Below are positions 6,422 through 6,593 of a stretch of DNA of 6,593 nt, in pieces. Source of the DNA: Betaproteobacteria bacterium (lineage in GTDB: Bacteria; Desulfobacterota; Desulfovibrionia; Desulfovibrionales; Desulfovibrionaceae); NCBI GenBank assembly GCA_009778295.1, contig WRKB01000245.1:1-6593 (forward strand), given 5' to 3'. How positions within the stretch are numbered: position 1 is the first letter of the stretch; each line of letters starts with the position of its first letter. Both the position numbers and the translations under genes were made by a program. The notes under the pieces were generated by a model. The model was not told the DNA's origin. It was given only the letters and a program-made list of their open reading frames with translations, and did not search any database.

Positions 6422-6593
6422 CTACATGTCTTCGGTCAGCACCATATTGCGCGCCGCGCCTGTTTCATCCAGCCGCCGCACGGGCATGCCCACCGGCGCG
6501 CTCGGCAAAAAGTCCGGTTCCGTCCTGCTCCTTGTTACGAGATCGCGCAGCACGGTTACGAAATTGTCGAGCGTCTCCTTGCTTTCAGTTTCC
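6422..6593 (-). CDS. gcvPB: Glycine dehydrogenase (decarboxylating) subunit 2, C-terminal end only
   Basis: The last 56 codons and the TAG stop (6422-6424) are visible; the 5' part lies beyond the right edge. The peptide has the typical GcvPB tail: ETLDNFVTVLRDLV, then P..L..AP, then PVRRLDETGAARNMVL, which corresponds to the conserved (T)PVRRLDE..AARNPVL ending. GcvPB carries the pyridoxal-phosphate lysine of the two-subunit P-protein and, with GcvPA, decarboxylates glycine and passes the aminomethyl group to lipoyl-GcvH. The active site is not in the window. The identification rests on the short tail and on lpdA following 30 bases downstream on the same strand. The N of RNPVL is kept and the P replaced by M. 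Confidence 0.85.
   Translation of the reverse strand, partial: ETESKETLDNFVTVLRDLVTRSRTEPDFLPSAPVGMPVRRLDETGAARNMVLTEDM

Overview
The window looks like chromosomal DNA of moderate GC content. It probably comes from an anaerobic bacterium, and I lean towards Desulfovibrionaceae or a related Desulfobacterota lineage. The reasons are the two-subunit glycine dehydrogenase (a GcvPB C-terminus) directly followed by its own lipoamide dehydrogenase, and the general character of the proteins. This placement is an inference from a few genes, not a demonstrated assignment.

Layout, left to right. (1) 1-465, minus strand: the N-terminal part of an unrecognised exported protein that runs off the left edge, with a candidate sigma70-type promoter at about 586-615. 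(2) 466-927: an intergenic stretch without a convincing gene. It ends in a strong hairpin that probably terminates the next operon. (3) 928-3215, minus strand: a cyclase-family (PF04199) metal hydrolase gene, then a 191-base gap with several hairpins, then an MFS transporter gene. (4) 3216-3669: a 454-base divergent control region with a long untranslated leader for the cyclase gene, overlapping promoter elements and a near-perfect 21-bp palindrome. (5) 3670-4431, plus strand: a short-chain dehydrogenase/reductase (SDR). (6) 4537-4672: a tRNA-Ser(CGA) gene on the minus strand with its own intrinsic terminator and a candidate promoter. (7) 4850-6593, minus strand: lipoamide dehydrogenase, preceded by the last 56 codons of glycine dehydrogenase subunit 2 (gcvPB).

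How the parts may work together. The transporter, cyclase-family hydrolase and SDR form a compact, divergently transcribed module around one palindromic site. This is the usual arrangement of a small inducible catabolic unit: import a small acid or ring compound, hydrolyse it, and oxidise or reduce a hydroxyl/keto group. No regulator gene and no substrate clue are in the window, so the pathway stays unassigned. It is the best candidate here for an undescribed system. The right-hand genes belong to the glycine cleavage system: GcvPA/GcvPB decarboxylates glycine onto lipoyl-GcvH, and the lipoamide dehydrogenase re-oxidises GcvH with NAD+. I found no CRISPR array, insertion sequence, integrase, rRNA or replication origin.
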